This document shows positions 25,383-34,250 of a stretch of 64,000 nucleotides of DNA, piece after piece. Within the stretch, counting starts at the first letter, position 1. The number at the start of each line of letters is the position of its first letter. The translations under genes were made by a program, and so were the position numbers. The DNA lies in assembly GCF_009362785.1 (NCBI RefSeq), contig NZ_WHNQ01000012.1, positions 1 through 64,000 on the forward strand. Direction: 5' to 3'. A model generated the notes under the pieces. It saw only the letters and a list, made by a program, of their open reading frames with translations, was not told the origin of the DNA and did not search any database. Origin of the DNA: Paraburkholderia atlantica. GTDB taxonomy: Bacteria > Pseudomonadota > Gammaproteobacteria > Burkholderiales > Burkholderiaceae.

Positions 25383-26324
25383 TCAACTCCGCTTGCCCCG
25401 CGCCTCGGCCTGCGTCTCCCGATCCCAGCGTTTCAACCACGGCATCACGAAATCCGCGAAACCATCGGCCGATGGGGACAGCGCCCGTTCGGTCGACCGG
25501 TACACGCACACCTCGCGAATCGTTTCGGGATCGACGATGCGCTTCATCACGAGCCCGAACGTGCGCGCGAGCGGCGCCACATAGGCCGGCGCGAGCGTGA
25601 CCGCCAGCCCTTGCGCGGCGAGGCCGAACGCGGTGGTCACGTTATCGACGACATCGACCGGAATGATGCGCGCCTCGACCGGCAGATTGGCGCGCATCTG
25701 ATCGACCGCGCGTTCGTGGTCGCGGCCGGTCGCGACGATCGGCACGTCGCGCAGATGCTGCCATTGCACGCGGCGGCGAGCGGCGAGCGGATGCGCGGCC
25801 GCGCACCACATGACCCACGGACTCGCGAACGCGGCCTCGCAACGCACGCGCGGCCCGCTTTGCCGGTTCGGGCCGATCGCGAGATCGATGTCGCCGCTCT
25901 CGACGCGCTCCACCAGTTGTTCGACCACGGTATCGCAGACCCGCACGACCACCTTCGGCTTGTCGCGCGCGTATTCGGCGATCGCCGCGGGCAGCGCCGT
26001 CGATGCGATCACGAGCGGCGCGCCGACCCGCACGATGCCGGCCGCGCGATTGCGGATGTCGTCGGCGGACTGGGCGGCCGCGCGCACGTGGCGCAGCACC
26101 GATTCGGCCGACGCCAGAAAGTCCTGCCCCGCGCTGGACAGCGCGACACGCCGCGTGGTGCGATCGAACAGCCGGAAGCCGAGCTCCGTTTCGAGTTCGG
26201 CAAGCAATTGGCTGACCGCCGACGAAGTCAGCCCGAGCCGCTCTGCCGCCGCGCCGATGCTGTGCAGATCGACGATGGCGAGGAACGCTTCGAATTGGCG
26301 GATCGTGACGCGGGTAAGAGGCAT
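25383..26324 (-). CDS. LysR family transcriptional regulator (divergent from aminotransferase)
   Basis: 313 residues. The N-terminal helix-turn-helix reads TIRQFEAFLAIVDLHSIGAAAERLGLTSSAVSQLLAELETELGFRLFDRTTRRVALS. An effector-binding domain follows. The start at 26324 (MPLTRVTI) is where family members begin; longer in-frame starts cross the intergenic control region. It diverges from the aminotransferase at 26515 with a 190-base gap holding the promoter region of both, so it probably controls that gene. Effector unknown. Confidence 0.9.
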   Translation of the reverse strand: MPLTRVTIRQFEAFLAIVDLHSIGAAAERLGLTSSAVSQLLAELETELGFRLFDRTTRRVALSSAGQDFLASAESVLRHVRAAAQSADDIRNRAAGIVRVGAPLVIASTALPAAIAEYARDKPKVVVRVCDTVVEQLVERVESGDIDLAIGPNRQSGPRVRCEAAFASPWVMWCAAAHPLAARRRVQWQHLRDVPIVATGRDHERAVDQMRANLPVEARIIPVDVVDNVTTAFGLAAQGLAVTLAPAYVAPLARTFGLVMKRIVDPETIREVCVYRSTERALSPSADGFADFVMPWLKRWDRETQAEARGKRS

Positions 26325-26514
26325 ACGATCGATTCTAAAGAAAAACTTACGAATCGTGAAAAATCGATTGATTGTGCGCGGCGTGCCGACGATCGACACT
26401 CGTGCCGGTCGACTTAGCCCGGCGAACCCGCTTAGACTTGAGGTTTGCCCTGTCGTCCCGCGGCGCGGACGACCGCTACAACAGGCCTGCACAGGCCGCC
26501 TTCAAGGACCCGTC

Positions 26515-27714
26515 ATGTTCGACCATATTCCCGCCTATCCGGGCGACCCGATTCTGAGCCTGAACGAAGATTTTCAGCTGGACCCCCGGCCGAACAAGGT
26601 CAACCTCAGCATCGGCATCTACTTCGACGACGCCGGCAAGCTACCGGTGATCGATGCAGTGCGCCGCGCCGAAACCGCGCTGCTCGACGCGATCGGCCCG
26701 CGCTCGTATCTGCCGATGGCGGGTCTGCCGCTCTATCGCGACACCGCGCAGGCGCTGGTGTTCGGCGCCGACAGCGCGGCGCGCGCCGAAGGCCGGATCG
26801 CGACGCTGCAAACGCTAGGCGGCTCGGGCGCGCTGAAGGTCGGCGCCGATTTCCTGAAGCGCTATTTCCCCGGCTCGCAGGTGTGGATTAGCGACCCGAG
26901 CTGGGAAAACCATCGCGTGATATTCGAAGGCGCGGGCCTGACGGTCAACACCTATCCGTACTACGACCCGCAAACGGGCGGCCTGCGTTTCGCCGAAATG
27001 CTCGCCGCGATCGACGTATTGCCGGAAAAGAGCGTCGTGCTGCTGCACGCTTGCTGCCATAACCCGACCGGCGTCGATCTGAGCCCGGCGCAATGGGCGG
27101 AACTGGTGCCGGTTTTGCAGCGCCGCAAGCTGATCGCGTTCGTCGACATGGCCTACCAGGGTTTCGGCGCGGGCCTCGAAGAAGACGCCGCTCCGGTGCG
27201 CCTGCTCGCCGACGCGAACGTGCCGCTGATCGTCGCGAACTCGTTCTCGAAGAATTTCTCGCTGTACGGCGAGCGCGTCGGCGCGCTGAGCGTGGTCTGC
27301 AAGAGCGCCGACGAAGCGGCGCGCGTGGCGGGCCAGCTGATGTCGGCGGTGCGCGCGAACTACAGCAATCCGCCCACGCACGGCGCGCGCCTCGTCGCCA
27401 ACGTGCTCGCCGATGCGACGCTGCGCGCGTCGTGGCAAGCCGAGCTCGGCGCGATGCGCGAGCGCATTCTGGCGATGCGCAACGTGATCCACGCGGGGCT
27501 AGACGGACGCGTCGATGAAGTGATGCGCGCGCGCTATGTCGCGCAGCGCGGCATGTTCACGTACACGGGCCTGTCCGAAAGCCAGGTGGAGCGTCTGCGC
27601 AACGAATACGCGGTGTACGTGCTGCGCTCGGGCCGCATGTGCGTCGCCGGGCTGAACGCGCGCAACGCGGACTATGTCGCGTCGTCGATCGCGGCGGTGG
27701 TGTCGGGCGCCTGA
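26515..27714 (+). CDS. Aromatic amino acid aminotransferase (class I, TyrB/AspC type)
   Basis: 399 residues. The sequence opens with the AspC/TyrB pattern (FDHIPAYPGDPILSLNEDF, NLSIGIYFDDAGKLPVIDAV), has CHNPTGVDLS, the PLP lysine in NSFSKNFSLYGERVGALS, and the substrate-carboxylate-binding Arg in VLRSGRMCVAGLN. It moves amino groups between aromatic or dicarboxylic amino acids and 2-oxo acids. A divergent LysR gene suggests a catabolic role rather than a housekeeping one. Exact substrate preference cannot be read from the sequence. Confidence 0.93.
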   Translation: MFDHIPAYPGDPILSLNEDFQLDPRPNKVNLSIGIYFDDAGKLPVIDAVRRAETALLDAIGPRSYLPMAGLPLYRDTAQALVFGADSAARAEGRIATLQTLGGSGALKVGADFLKRYFPGSQVWISDPSWENHRVIFEGAGLTVNTYPYYDPQTGGLRFAEMLAAIDVLPEKSVVLLHACCHNPTGVDLSPAQWAELVPVLQRRKLIAFVDMAYQGFGAGLEEDAAPVRLLADANVPLIVANSFSKNFSLYGERVGALSVVCKSADEAARVAGQLMSAVRANYSNPPTHGARLVANVLADATLRASWQAELGAMRERILAMRNVIHAGLDGRVDEVMRARYVAQRGMFTYTGLSESQVERLRNEYAVYVLRSGRMCVAGLNARNADYVASSIAAVVSGA

Positions 27715-27810
27715 AGCCGTCCGGCGGTCCAGCCGCTGTTGCAGCAAGAATGAATAGGTGGCGGCGCGTATGGCCGCGCCGTCACAACCACAATCATGGA
27801 GACACTGACG

Positions 27811-28605
27811 ATGGCCACGACCCTCGAAGCGCAACCGGCGAGCCAGCCCAGATCGGCCGCGATGCATCCGGACGAATGGCAGGCGCGCGTGCAGCTCGCC
27901 GCGTGCTACCGGATCTTCGATCTGCTCGGCTGGACCGAGATGATCTACAACCACATCACGCTGCGCGTGCCCGAAACCGTCAGCGGCGTCGAGCGCCACT
28001 TCCTGATCAACCCGTTTGGGCTGCATTACAGCGAAGTCACCGCGAGCAATCTGGTGAAGATCGATGCGCAGGGGCGGGTGCTCGACGGCTCGCCTTATCC
28101 GGTGAATCCGGCCGGCTTCGTCGTGCATGCGGCGATTCACGAGGGCTTGCCCGACGCGCACTGCGTGATGCATACGCACACCACAGCGGGCGTCGCGGTG
28201 GCCTGTCTCGAAGAGGGCCTGCAGCAGACCAACTTCTATAGCGCGCAGTTGCACGACCGGATCGCGTATCACGACTTCGAAGGCATCACGATTCATGCGG
28301 AAGAGGGCCCGCGGCTGCTCGCGCACATCGGCGACAAGCAGGCGGTGATCCTGCGCAATCACGGTCTGCTATCGTGGGGCCGGACGTTGCCGCAGACCTT
28401 CGCGATTCTGTGGACGCTGAATCGCGCGTGCGAAATCCAGATGGCGACGTTTTCGATGGGCCGTGCGCGGCCGGTGCCGGAAGAGATCGCGATTCGCTGC
28501 TCGCGCGACGCGCTGCAGTTCGACCCGCGCCACGGCGCCGGGCAGGACGTGTTCGATGCGCTGGTGCGGCGGGTCGACCGGATCGATGCGAGCTACCGGC
28601 AATGA
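27811..28605 (+). CDS. Class II aldolase/adducin family protein
   Basis: 264 residues. The class II aldolase fold is shown by YRIFDLLGWTEMIYNHITLRVPE, the zinc-binding His pair in CVMHTHTTAG, and ILRNHGLLSWGRTLPQTF. Members split or epimerise sugar phosphates, decarboxylate sugar acids, or (adducin-like) have no known reaction. ATG 27811 is preferred because GGAGA lies 8 bases upstream; the ATG at 27796 would place that site inside the gene. A PanE-like reductase gene follows after 72 bases, possibly in the same transcript. Substrate unknown. Confidence 0.88.
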   Translation: MATTLEAQPASQPRSAAMHPDEWQARVQLAACYRIFDLLGWTEMIYNHITLRVPETVSGVERHFLINPFGLHYSEVTASNLVKIDAQGRVLDGSPYPVNPAGFVVHAAIHEGLPDAHCVMHTHTTAGVAVACLEEGLQQTNFYSAQLHDRIAYHDFEGITIHAEEGPRLLAHIGDKQAVILRNHGLLSWGRTLPQTFAILWTLNRACEIQMATFSMGRARPVPEEIAIRCSRDALQFDPRHGAGQDVFDALVRRVDRIDASYRQ

Positions 28606-28676
28606 TTGAAGCCACGCGTAAAAGAGCGCGACAATCAACGCTGCAATAACCACAGCAACAGGCAAGGATTCAGGCG

Positions 28677-29660
28677 ATGAAAGTAGCGATCTATGGCGCC
28701 GGCTCGATCGGCGGCTGGATGGGAGTGAAGCTCGCGCAGGCCGGGAATCAGGTCAGCGTGGTGGCGCGCGGCGCGACGCTGGACGCGGTGCGCCAGCATG
28801 GTCTGCGGTTGATCGAAGGCGGCGTGATCTACGCCGAGCAGGTGAAGGCGAGCGACAAGCCGGCCGATCTCGGCGTGCAGGAGCTGGTCGTGATCGCGGT
28901 GAAGGGTCCGGCGATGGCGGCGGTGGCCGCGCATATCAAACCGCTGCTCGGCCCCGAGACGATCGTGCTGACGGCGATGAACGGCGTGCCGTGGTGGTTC
29001 TGCGACGGCCTCGGCGGCGAGCTCGCCGGCCAGCGCCTGAAGACGATCGATCCCGACGGCGCGATCGCCGCCGCGATCCCGGCCGCGCAGACGGTCGGCT
29101 GCGTCGTGCATGCCAGTTGCCTGATCGACGCACCCGGTGTGATCCGGCATCACCAGGGCAATGGCCTGATCGTCGGCGAGGCGTCGGGCAAGCCGAGCGA
29201 GCGTGTCGAACTGCTCGCCGCGCTGTTGCAAGCGGCGGGCTTCCATGCGACGGCCTCCGCGCAGATCCAGCGCGACGTGTGGTTCAAGCTATGGGGCAAC
29301 ATGACGATGAACCCGGTCAGCGCGATCACTGGCGCAACGACCGACCGGATCCTCGGCGACGAACTCGTGCGCGGCTTCGTCACGCACATCATGCTGGAGG
29401 CGAAGGAAATCGGCGCGCGCTTCGGCATCCCTATCGACCAGGCGCCCGATGACCGTCACACGGTCACGCTGAAGCTCGGCGCGATGAAGACGTCGATGCT
29501 GCAAGACGTGCAGGCGGGCAAGGCGGTCGAACTCGATGCGCTGGTCGGCGCGGTGCGTGAGCTTGGACAGCTGACGCGCGTGCCGACGCCTTATACGGAT
29601 GCGTTGCTCGGGCTCGCGCGGCTGCATGCCAGTACGTTGGGCTTGTATCCGAAGCAATGA
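28677..29660 (+). CDS. Ketopantoate reductase (PanE/ApbA) family protein
   Basis: 327 residues. The N-terminal Rossmann domain has KVAIYGAGSIGGWMGVKLA (NADP site). The C-terminal helical domain shows the family Lys in VWFKLWGNMTMNPVSAITGAT and conserved polar residues near the end. Ketopantoate reductase converts 2-dehydropantoate to pantoate. Extra PanE-like copies often reduce other 2-oxo acids, and the pairing with a class II aldolase suggests carbon-source metabolism here rather than CoA synthesis. AAGGAT lies upstream, and a strong terminator follows the gene. Confidence 0.88.
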   Translation: MKVAIYGAGSIGGWMGVKLAQAGNQVSVVARGATLDAVRQHGLRLIEGGVIYAEQVKASDKPADLGVQELVVIAVKGPAMAAVAAHIKPLLGPETIVLTAMNGVPWWFCDGLGGELAGQRLKTIDPDGAIAAAIPAAQTVGCVVHASCLIDAPGVIRHHQGNGLIVGEASGKPSERVELLAALLQAAGFHATASAQIQRDVWFKLWGNMTMNPVSAITGATTDRILGDELVRGFVTHIMLEAKEIGARFGIPIDQAPDDRHTVTLKLGAMKTSMLQDVQAGKAVELDALVGAVRELGQLTRVPTPYTDALLGLARLHASTLGLYPKQ

Positions 29661-29696
29661 GGTAGTTGTCGTAACGCCTCCGGTTCTGAGAAGGAA

Positions 29697-29728
29697 GAAA
29701 AGCCGCGCGTTGATCGCGCGGCTTTTTT
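29697..29728 (+). terminator. Rho-independent terminator after panE-like gene
   Basis: AGCCGCGCG/CGCGCGGCT with a five-base loop, preceded by AAAA and followed by TTTTTT. It ends the aldolase-reductase transcript and isolates the small genes downstream. Confidence 0.93.
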
Positions 29729-29863
29729 GTGGGAGTTCGCGGAGTACCGGGCTTCCTTCAAAACGCATCCAGCGTTGCCGTCCTCTAGTCAGCGGTGTAA
29801 CGACCGCCACGGGCACACGGGCAATGTCGCGTCGCTGTGGCCGTCTGCAACTGGGAGACAGCG

Positions 29864-30145
29864 ATGGGTATCAATGTAAATGGCCAACTGGTCGGCAGCG
29901 GCGTCGATCTCAATGCGGGCGACTCCGCGTTCTGGTGGGTGGGTCCGATGAACTACGGCGAAATCCTGTGGGCGGCAGCGATCCCGCTGTCGGGACTGCC
30001 GTGGGACAAGAACATCGAAGTCCGCAACCTTTCCAACGATTGCGACGCCGAAGGCAATCGCGTCGTGCTGCTGGAGGTGCATAACAAGAGCGCAACCGAC
30101 TTTGCTTCCTACGGACTCTTCATTGCGTGGACCGACGCAATTTAA
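29864..30145 (+). CDS. Small protein of unknown function, 93 residues
   Basis: I do not recognise this family. The protein is acidic, rich in W, G, N and V (GINVNGQLVGSGVDLN, FWWVGPMNYGEILWAAAIPL, WDKNIEVRNLSNDCD), has no signal peptide or membrane helix, and reads like a small beta-sheet protein. GGGAGA lies 7 bases before the ATG, which supports translation. It follows a terminator, so it has its own promoter, and another small gene begins 53 bases after its stop. A longer start at 29837 is possible but has no ribosome binding site. Confidence 0.7.
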   Translation: MGINVNGQLVGSGVDLNAGDSAFWWVGPMNYGEILWAAAIPLSGLPWDKNIEVRNLSNDCDAEGNRVVLLEVHNKSATDFASYGLFIAWTDAI

Positions 30146-30198
30146 ACCCGACAGCTGTGCATCCGTTCAATTCCATCGAACATGACGAGGAGTCCCCC

Positions 30199-30426
30199 AT
30201 GAAGGTACATATCGAATACGATCAGCAAGGCAATATCAAAGCGATCGCCGTGCTGGCTAGCGGCGGCGAAAAGCGCGGGATGCTCAAGGCGAGCGCTGGC
30301 CACAGCATCGCGGAAGTCGATTTTCCCGACGGCAAACACCCCGGCGATCTCGATCATTTGAAGGAGATTCGCCAGCGCTATCGCGTCGAACCGCATGGCG
30401 GCAGTCATCGGCTCGCGGAAAAATAG
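30199..30426 (+). CDS. Small conserved-looking protein, 75 residues
   Basis: Unrecognised. MKVHIEYDQQGNIKAIAVLA looks like two beta strands around a turn, followed by a charged middle (GGEKRGMLKASAGHSIAEVDFPDG) and an H/R-rich end (LKEIRQRYRVEPHGG). It is soluble and has no signal peptide. GACGAGGAG lies 8-10 bases before the ATG. It is probably transcribed with the 93-residue gene upstream. A weak hairpin just after its stop separates it from the convergent DUF2783 gene. Confidence 0.68.
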   Translation: MKVHIEYDQQGNIKAIAVLASGGEKRGMLKASAGHSIAEVDFPDGKHPGDLDHLKEIRQRYRVEPHGGSHRLAEK

Positions 30427-30436
30427 TCGGCTCGCC

Positions 30437-30460
30437 ACCGCCTCCAGGGAGGCGGTTTCT
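30437..30460. terminator. Hairpin between convergent genes
   Basis: ACCGCCTCC and GGAGGCGGT form a tight hairpin followed by TTCTATT on the + strand. It lies between the small-protein gene and the convergent DUF2783 gene, whose stop codon it abuts. The T-run is weak. Confidence 0.5.
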
Positions 30461-30656
30461 ATTGCCCGCGCCAGGCCGCGACGGCGGCCGGCAGCTTCGC
30501 CGCTTCGATCAACGACAACGCGCGCCGCGGGTCGTCGAGTTCGGTCAGGCACAACAGCGCGAGGCGCGCCAGATACAGCGACGCCTGCGCTTCGCCTTCG
30601 TGGGTCAGCGTGTTGCACAGCGTCGTATAGACGAGGTCGAGATCGGAATCGGTCAT
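30459..30656 (-). CDS. DUF2783-type small protein
   Basis: 65 residues: an acidic N-terminus (MTDSDLDLVYTTL) followed by helical, Leu-rich sequence (ASLYLARLALLCLTELDDPRRALSLIEAAK). It matches the small DUF2783 proteins that often sit directly after aromatic FAD hydroxylase genes, as it does here (22 bases after the hydroxylase stop, same strand). Function unknown; a helper or stabiliser of the hydroxylase is a fair guess from the constant pairing. Confidence 0.75.
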   Translation of the reverse strand: MTDSDLDLVYTTLCNTLTHEGEAQASLYLARLALLCLTELDDPRRALSLIEAAKLPAAVAAWRGQ

Positions 30657-30678
30657 GGTGTCGAGGGGTCCTTGCGCG

Positions 30679-32415
30679 TTAGGTCTGCTGTGTCAGCGTG
30701 GCATCGAGCGCGTGCCGCACGGCGGCCGCGCTGCCGTGGCGCCAGCGCGCCAGCACGTGGCCGTCGGGGCGGATCAGATAGACGGTGCCGGGCTGCGCGT
30801 CGAGCATGTCGTGGAGGCGGCCGGTCGGGTCGACCACGCGAGGGCCGTTTGCCGATTGCGCTTCGGCCGTGACGATATCGATCAGGCTGAATGGAATGCC
30901 CTGGCCGGCTAGCGTGCTTTGCAGTTGCTGCCACGCGTCACCGTCGTTCGCGTGGTCTGCATCGAAGCGCAGCGCCGTGAAGCACGGGCCGAGCAGATCG
31001 GTTAGATGAATGCCGACCCGTGCGCCATCTTGCGATTGTTTCAGCAGCCTGCATTCGGGCAGCACGGTGCCCGGCGCGGGGCCGCGATCGAACGCATCGG
31101 CCTTGTCGCCCGCGAAGTTCAGCGGTGATTGCCGATACGCGATCGCATGCGTCTGGCGCGGATTGATCAGCGGCCGCACCGCTGCATGCCGCTCGGCGAG
31201 CCCGAGCACGGCCGTGCGCAGCAGATCGAACGCGAAGGTCGGCGGCGCCATGAATTCGGTGCTTTTCATGCCGTAGCTCAGATTCTCGCGCGCCGCGTAC
31301 ACACGTTCGTCGCTATAGCTATCGAGCAGCGCTGGCGATGCACTGCCATTGATCACGCAGCCGAGCTTCCAGCCGAGATTGTCGGCGTCGTCGATGCCGG
31401 AGTTCGCGCCGCGCACGCCGAAGATGGGCACCAGATGCGCGGCGTCGCCCGCGAATAGCACGTTGCCATGCCGGTAGCGCTCGAGCGTCAGCGCATTGGC
31501 CTTGTAGATCGTGATCCAGATCGGCGACCACGCGCCGGTTTCGCCCATCGAGTCGAGCAGACTTTGCACGCGGGGGATCACATTCTCGGGCAGCACGGCG
31601 GCGTCGGGGTCTTCGTCGTCGCGCAACTGATAGTCGATGCGCCACACGTTGTCGGGCTGCTTGTGCACGAGCACCGTCGAGCCCGGATTCGACGGCGGAT
31701 CGAAATAAGCGAGGCGTTCTGTCGCGCGCGTGCTGTCGAGATCGATATCGACGATCACGTAGCGGCCTTCGTAGGTCGTGCCGGTGAGTTTCAGCCCGAG
31801 CAGGTCGCGGATCGTGCTGCGTCCGCCGTCGCAGGCGACGGCCCACGCGGCGTCCATCTGCCAGTTCGTGCCTTGCGGATCGTCAGACTCGGCGCTGCGC
31901 AGCGTCAAGGTCGCGCCGCCTTGCGGCCGTTGCGCGAGGCCCGTCACACGCGTTTGCCAACGCATGTCGATCAGATCGGCGTGCCGTTCGATCTCGTCGA
32001 GCAGCAACTGCTCGATCTGATACTGCGCGATATTGATCATCGGCGGCAGCGATTGCTCGTCGTCCTGATGCATCGCGAAGCGAAACACCTCGGTGTCGCG
32101 ATAGAAGCTGCGCCCGCCGGTCCACGCCAGCCCCTTTTGCAGAAACCCCTCGACGACGCCGAGCCGCTTGAAGATTTCGAGACTGCGCCGCGAGATGCAG
32201 ATCGCGCGGCTGCCGGTGCAGACGCTGTCGTCGGCCTCGATCAGCACCGAGCGCACGCCCTGGCGCGCGAGCGCAAGCGCGAGCGTCATGCCGACCGGGC
32301 CGCCGCCGACGATCGCGACGGCGCGCGTTTGTGGATCGCGTCCGTCGACGAGCGGCGGCACCGCGGCCGGATAACGGCGCGGCGCGAACGGGTAGGGCTT
32401 GAACGGGCGGGCCAT
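30679..32415 (-). CDS. FAD-dependent aromatic hydroxylase (MhpA/PheA-like monooxygenase)
   Basis: 578 residues. The FAD-binding GGGPVGMTLALALARQG lies near residue 37, the DG motif in ACDGGRSTIRDLLGLKL, and the GD motif in LFAGDAAHLVPIFGVRGANS. A C-terminal thioredoxin-like domain (about 430-578) is typical of phenol and 3-(3-hydroxyphenyl)propionate hydroxylases. It uses NAD(P)H and O2 to hydroxylate a phenolic ring. No ring-cleavage dioxygenase or hydrolase lies nearby, so the pathway is not visible. The closest regulator is the MocR gene 125 bases upstream on the same strand. Confidence 0.9.
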   Translation of the reverse strand: MARPFKPYPFAPRRYPAAVPPLVDGRDPQTRAVAIVGGGPVGMTLALALARQGVRSVLIEADDSVCTGSRAICISRRSLEIFKRLGVVEGFLQKGLAWTGGRSFYRDTEVFRFAMHQDDEQSLPPMINIAQYQIEQLLLDEIERHADLIDMRWQTRVTGLAQRPQGGATLTLRSAESDDPQGTNWQMDAAWAVACDGGRSTIRDLLGLKLTGTTYEGRYVIVDIDLDSTRATERLAYFDPPSNPGSTVLVHKQPDNVWRIDYQLRDDEDPDAAVLPENVIPRVQSLLDSMGETGAWSPIWITIYKANALTLERYRHGNVLFAGDAAHLVPIFGVRGANSGIDDADNLGWKLGCVINGSASPALLDSYSDERVYAARENLSYGMKSTEFMAPPTFAFDLLRTAVLGLAERHAAVRPLINPRQTHAIAYRQSPLNFAGDKADAFDRGPAPGTVLPECRLLKQSQDGARVGIHLTDLLGPCFTALRFDADHANDGDAWQQLQSTLAGQGIPFSLIDIVTAEAQSANGPRVVDPTGRLHDMLDAQPGTVYLIRPDGHVLARWRHGSAAAVRHALDATLTQQT

Positions 32416-32540
32416 GCGTGTCTCCAGGTTGCTTGCGTTATCGGTGCAGTATGCGTCGGCGTGCGCGCGCGGCTGTCCTCATTTTGGGTACAACGCCGCG
32501 CCGCATGACGAGTGGTAGGGATCTGGACCTTCGCTCCTCG

Positions 32541-34067
32541 TTAGCCGTCCAGACACGCGCGCAAGGTCCGCGCGAGGCGGCCCGCTTCGGCTGCATTGGC
32601 GATGTTGGCGAAGCCCATCACAAGGCCGCGCGGCGTGCGACGCGTGCGGCCATTCGCGTACCAGATAGAAAGCGGGAGAACCGCGAGCCCCGCTTCGCGG
32701 GCGCGCGCCGCAAACGCGACATCGTCGACCGGGCCATCAGGGCCCTCGGCGAACTGTGCCGCGAACTGGATTCCCCCTGGCGGCAATTCGACGCTCAGCC
32801 GTTCGCCGAACGCCTGCTCCAGCGCGCGCACGAGCAGCACGCGCCGCTCCGCATATAACGCACGCATGCGCTTCAGATGTCGCGCAAAATGCCCGCGCTC
32901 GATGAAGTCGGCCAAAGCGGCCTGCAACAAGGTTGGCGATCCGGCGTTCATGCTGCGCGCGACCCGCCCGACACGCTCGACGGCCCGCTCCGGCACCACC
33001 GCATACGCGAGCCGCAAGCCGGGAAACATCACCTTGCTGAACGTGCCGCAGTAGATCACGTGATCGTGACGGTCGAGGCTCTTCAATGCCGGCAACGGCC
33101 GGCCCAGATAGCGAAACTCGCTGTCGTAATCGTCTTCGACGATCCAGCTGGACGCTTGCTCTGCCCAACCCAGCAACGCCATGCGTCGGGAGAGCGATAA
33201 CGTGTGCCCGAGCGGGCTCTGGTGCGACGGCGTGACCAGCGCGAAGCGCGCCTGCGCATCCAGCCGTGTGCCGTGTTCGACGTCGAGCCCTTCTTTGTCC
33301 ACCGGCACTGCGATGAGCTGTACGCCGGTTTCGGCGAGAAAGCCGCGCGCGAGCAGATAGCCCGGATCTTCGTACCACACGCTGTCGTTCGGGCTGGCGA
33401 GACTGCGCAACACCAGTTCGAGCGTCGCACGGTAGCCGCTCGTCACGAACACCTGGTCCGGCAGGCAGGTCACCCCGCGCGACAGCCCGAGATACGTGGC
33501 GATGTGTTCGCGCAGCGGCCGGTAGCCGGCAGGGTCTGGGTACGCGAGCATCGCGCGCTCGCCGCTGCGCGCGCGATGCGAAACGAGACGATTCCAAACC
33601 TTGACCGGAAATGCGTCGAGCGCGGGCAGGCCGGGCTGCAACGGCCGGGGCTCGCCGCTCATGGCGGTGGCAATGGCGAGCTGGCGCGGCGCCGGTTGAG
33701 CGCCGTGCGATTCGCCTGGCGTCTGAACTGCGCTCGCCGCTTCAGCGCTTTGCGTGCCGTTCGAACCCCTTGCGCTCTGCGTGTCCGTGCGCGTCACCGA
33801 AGCCGGCAGCGAGGGCGACACGAACGTGCCAGCCGCACCGCGCATCTGGAGGTAGCCTTCGTCGACGAGGATCGTATACGCCAGTTCAACCGTGCCGCGC
33901 GCCGTGTTCAGTTGCGTAGCGAGGCTGCGCAACGCGGGCACGCGATCGCCCGGACGCAGATGCCCTGCGGCGATCGCGGTTCGGAAGCGCGCGCAAATCT
34001 GCAGGTAGATCGGTAACTCGAGCTGCCGATCGATATCGACGGTGAATGCGGTAGAAGGCACGCTCAT
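32541..34067 (-). CDS. MocR/PdxR family regulator (GntR helix-turn-helix + aminotransferase domain)
   Basis: 508 residues. The N-terminal GntR winged helix reads LPIYLQICARFRTAIAAGHLRPGDRVPALRSLATQLNTARGTVELAYTILVDEGYLQ. A linker follows, then a fold-type-I aminotransferase-like domain with the PLP lysine in YCGTFSKVMFPGLRLAY. These proteins bind PLP as ligand rather than catalyse. The start at 34067 (MSVPSTAF) places the helix-turn-helix near the N-terminus. It diverges from the NmrA-like reductase at 34251, a typical MocR target layout, so that gene is the most likely target. Confidence 0.9.
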   Translation of the reverse strand: MSVPSTAFTVDIDRQLELPIYLQICARFRTAIAAGHLRPGDRVPALRSLATQLNTARGTVELAYTILVDEGYLQMRGAAGTFVSPSLPASVTRTDTQSARGSNGTQSAEAASAVQTPGESHGAQPAPRQLAIATAMSGEPRPLQPGLPALDAFPVKVWNRLVSHRARSGERAMLAYPDPAGYRPLREHIATYLGLSRGVTCLPDQVFVTSGYRATLELVLRSLASPNDSVWYEDPGYLLARGFLAETGVQLIAVPVDKEGLDVEHGTRLDAQARFALVTPSHQSPLGHTLSLSRRMALLGWAEQASSWIVEDDYDSEFRYLGRPLPALKSLDRHDHVIYCGTFSKVMFPGLRLAYAVVPERAVERVGRVARSMNAGSPTLLQAALADFIERGHFARHLKRMRALYAERRVLLVRALEQAFGERLSVELPPGGIQFAAQFAEGPDGPVDDVAFAARAREAGLAVLPLSIWYANGRTRRTPRGLVMGFANIANAAEAGRLARTLRACLDG

Positions 34068-34250
34068 GACTGTCTCGCCGGCAAGCAGCCCGGAATCAGG
34101 ATGTCCTGGTCCATTGAACATTTCTTGGCACTTTTCGATGGTTCATGATCTTCCCACAATGACCTCACACGATGCGACGGCGGCGAGGGCTTTCCCCGAT
34201 GAAACGGCCGCCAGCCGTCCGCTAACTGACTGTTACCTGGAGGATGTGCC

